DNA of 64,000 nt, taken from positions 248,001 through 312,000 of the forward strand of contig JBFLXB010000001.1 in NCBI GenBank assembly GCA_040757335.1. Reading direction: 5' to 3'. The notes beneath the pieces were generated by a model. The model was not told the origin of the DNA. It saw only the letters and a list, made by a program, of their open reading frames with translations, and did no database searches. Shown here in pieces: positions 62,103 through 64,000 of the stretch. Position numbers and translations under genes: made by a program. This stretch comes from Nitrospirota bacterium. Lineage in GTDB: Bacteria > Nitrospirota > Nitrospiria > 2-01-FULL-66-17. Each line of letters begins with the position of its first letter. The first letter of the stretch is position 1.

Positions 62103-62711
62103 ATGGATCGCGTTGTAAGGATCATCCCGGTCGCAGGCCTCGCGGCCCTTCTGGTGCTGGGTGCGCAGACCCTTGCAATGGAGTCCCCTCCGTCGCAGCC
62201 GGCCAGCAAGGCCTACAAGGTCTCGGTATTCGACAAGCCGCGTCAGGACCCGAGCCGCAAGCAGGTGGCCGAGGGTTTGTTCGTTTTCGCAGAACGGCGG
62301 GTCGCGTTCGAGGAAGTCCCAGAAACGCTCCGGGAAGAGTTCATGTCTCGATACCGCGAGATCTTTTTTTCGACCGAGGTCGACCCGAACGGGTGTTTCG
62401 CGCTCCGCCACCTCGGCAGCGAGCACGGCTCCGTTGCGGTATTGGCGCCGTACGGATTGGTCGGCTGGCAACACAGCGCGCCGGACGTGATGACGGGGCG
62501 CCTGTTTCAGTCGCCGGACAGCCTGTATGATCTGACGCTGACGATGAAGGACGATCGGTTCGAAGGCACCGGCAACGGCAATCTCGGGTTCCGGAGCGGA
62601 GCCACCTTGGTCGAGCATTTTTACGGCGAGCGCGTGCCCATGGGGCGCTTGGCCGACTGTTTTCAGGAAGCGTCGGAGATACGACAGGCGGGGAAAGAGT
62701 CGCCCAAGTAA
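62103..62711 (+). CDS. Exported protein of unknown function
   Basis: 202 residues with an N-terminal signal peptide (VVRIIPVAGLAALLVLGAQTLA). The mature part contains KAYKVSVFDKPRQDPSRKQVAEGLFVFAERR and a beta-rich C-terminal half (LYDLTLTMKDDRFEGTGNGNLGFRSGATLVEHF). Two Cys may form a disulfide. No family recognised. ATG 62103 is chosen because it puts the hydrophobic segment at the N terminus. Confidence 0.65.
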   Translation: MDRVVRIIPVAGLAALLVLGAQTLAMESPPSQPASKAYKVSVFDKPRQDPSRKQVAEGLFVFAERRVAFEEVPETLREEFMSRYREIFFSTEVDPNGCFALRHLGSEHGSVAVLAPYGLVGWQHSAPDVMTGRLFQSPDSLYDLTLTMKDDRFEGTGNGNLGFRSGATLVEHFYGERVPMGRLADCFQEASEIRQAGKESPK

Positions 62712-62720
62712 CCGATCGCC

Positions 62721-63663
62721 GTGCGCGCGCAGTTTCCCAAAGAACAGACCGAGGAAGGCGAGTTCAAGCGGCAACCCGACGCGTTTCGCGGCTGGGTCAC
62801 GGCCGACGGGTCGTCCGGTTACCCCGCGGCCAGCGGTCGGTATCACCTGTACGTGTCGTGGGCGTGTCCCTGGGCGCATCGGACGATCATCGTACGCAAG
62901 CTCAAACGGCTCGACGGGGTCATCGGCATCACGGCCGTGGACCCGATCCGCGACGAACGCGGTTGGGCCTTCGGCACCGGCCCGGGAGGATCGGTTGATC
63001 CCGTCAACGGGTTCCGGTTCCTCAGCGAAGCCTATACCGCCACGGATCCGAGTTACAGCGGGCGCGTCACGGTGCCGGTCTTGTGGGACACGGTGACGAA
63101 TAGGATCGTCAGCAACTCCGACGACGACCTCATGCGCATGTTCAACTCCGCCTTCAATCGCTTCACCGACAGCACGCTCGACCTGTACCCCGAAGACCTT
63201 CGCGAAGAGATCGACCGGCTCAACGCGTTCGTCTACGAACACGTGAACGACGGGGTGTACCAAGCCGGGTTCGCCACCTCGCAGCGCGCGTACGAGCGGG
63301 CGGTGGCCCGGTTGTTCGACGCCCTCGACGGCCTGGAGGCCCGCCTGTCCACCCGGCGCTATCTGTTCGGCTCGCGCATCGTGGAGTCCGACTGGCGGCT
63401 CTTCGTGACCCTCATCCGCTTCGACGTCGTGTACCACGGTCACTTCAAGTGCAACATTCGGCGCATCGTGGATTATCTGAATCTCTTCGGCTACCTCAGG
63501 GATCTCTACCAACACGAGGGGATCGCGGACACGGTCAACTTCGATCACATCAAGCGTCATTACTACGTGACACACGACGACATCAACCCCACCCGAATCG
63601 TGCCGGTCGGCCCGGTCCCAGGACCTGGCGTCGCCACACGGGCGCGAGCACCTAGCCAGCTAG
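62721..63663 (+). pseudogene. Glutathionyl-hydroquinone reductase (YqjG/ECM4 type), frameshifted near the 3' end
   Basis: Xi-class glutathione transferase: YVSWACPWAHRTIIVRKLK with catalytic Cys49, VTVPVLWDTVTNRIVSNSDDDLMRMFN, STRRYLFGSRIVESDWRLFVTLIRFDVVYHGHFKCN, and INPTRIVPVGPV close to the expected C terminus. After Pro-Val (about 63617) the frame runs on for roughly 100 non-conserved residues to 63920. In the +1 frame from 63616 the sequence reads SQDLASPHGREHLAS and stops at 63661-63663, as expected for the family (PH[DG]R end). One base has been gained or two lost near 63612-63617, or the assembly has an error there. Catalytic residues are intact. Confidence 0.82.
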
Positions 63664-64000
63664 CTCCTCGATCCCATCGTCATCGGTCTGTTCTTGCGTA
63701 TTTTGGGTTCTCGGGAATACTTGTCCCGATGTCGCTCGCGGTGACGTCCCGAACACTTGAGGACCCACCGACCCGCGATCACGGTTCCCGTAGAATCAAG
63801 CTGCCCCGTGAAGGTGAATACCGGATTGAGCGATCGACTGTTCACGGTGAACGCGCTGAAAGCAGGGACGTTGCTGTGATGGCCTGGAACACCGGGCGGT
63901 GCCCGGGGTCACCGTCGTGACGTTACTCTGTTGACCAGTTCAGTCGTAGGGTTTTGAGGAATTGGTCGTCGAACGGGCTCGCCGAAGCGGAGAGCGGCGG
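63664..64000. other. Right-edge region without a convincing gene
   Basis: 337 bp. Two minus-strand open stretches look weakly protein-like: 63845 down to 63660 (FTFTGQLDSTGTVIAGRWVL) and an open frame from the window edge to a TAA at 63923-63925 (ending FLKTLRLNWSTE), which could be the 3' end of a gene beyond the window. Neither has a ribosome site or recognisable domain. Confidence 0.3.

Noticed and set aside
63660-63845. Minus-strand frame with a beta-strand-like pattern at the right edge
   Set aside because: No start context, stop close upstream, and it overlaps the frameshifted 3' end of the reductase gene by only a few bases. Kept only as a note in the edge region.

Overview
This looks like a chromosomal segment from a high-GC Gram-negative bacterium, most probably a Nitrospira-like member of the Nitrospirota. 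The main reasons are a complete bacterial proteasome locus with a UBact-type modifier (described from Nitrospirota and some other Gram-negative phyla) instead of an actinobacterial Pup, outer-membrane and LPS-type genes, a split biotin-dependent carboxylase and a 1606-residue multicopper oxidase. The assignment is inferred from gene content; no rRNA gene is present to confirm it.

Layout. 0-6.6 kb: a VanZ-like membrane protein, the mannose-sugar genes manC and manB, and a peptide-type ABC importer (lipoprotein plus two permeases), all tightly packed on the + strand. 6.9-13.0 kb: a minus-strand block with a periplasmic PQQ sugar dehydrogenase, a di-haem peroxidase, a CnoX-like thioredoxin/TPR protein and a copper P-type ATPase. 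13.1-20.5 kb: small conserved genes (DUF3386-like, zinc ribbon, ArsC, PuuD-like membrane protein with a 30-residue partner, LpxL-type acyltransferase, four-helix-bundle protein, BolA, YciO-type TsaC/Sua5 homologue) and malQ.

20.5-27.4 kb is the centrepiece: mpa, dop, UBact, prcB, prcA and pafA in one direction behind a good promoter. UBact ends in Gln, so Dop deamidates it, PafA ligates it to substrate lysines, and the Mpa ring delivers tagged proteins to the PrcAB core. 27.4-33.8 kb: a glycosyltransferase-like membrane/TPR protein, an outer-membrane barrel candidate, a BtuF-like protein coupled to an ABC-2 exporter, and prmA. 33.9-36.0 kb: tRNA-Gly(GCC) and ilvD. 36.2-41.0 kb: the giant multicopper oxidase, followed by uup, a TrmH methyltransferase and a NYN/OST-HTH protein.

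44.8-48.6 kb: a two-subunit biotin carboxylase/carboxyltransferase whose carboxyltransferase motifs diverge from classical pyruvate carboxylase. 48.7-56.2 kb: a beta-propeller protein, a proline-rich secreted protein, three c-di-GMP enzymes around a CruF-like carotenoid gene, and a GIY-YIG protein. 56.3-63.7 kb: prfC, a LemA/TPM cluster, a YhiN-type flavoprotein, two exported unknown proteins and a frameshifted glutathionyl-hydroquinone reductase gene.

The most unusual structural signal is a family of about 120-260 bp elements with terminal inverted repeats. Eight full copies plus one solo end occur in the window, and one end of every copy lies 0-6 bp from, or overlaps, the stop codon of a gene. 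Three of them punctuate the proteasome operon. Two gene relics were also found: a dienelactone hydrolase collapsed to about 100 bp, and the reductase frameshift at the right end.
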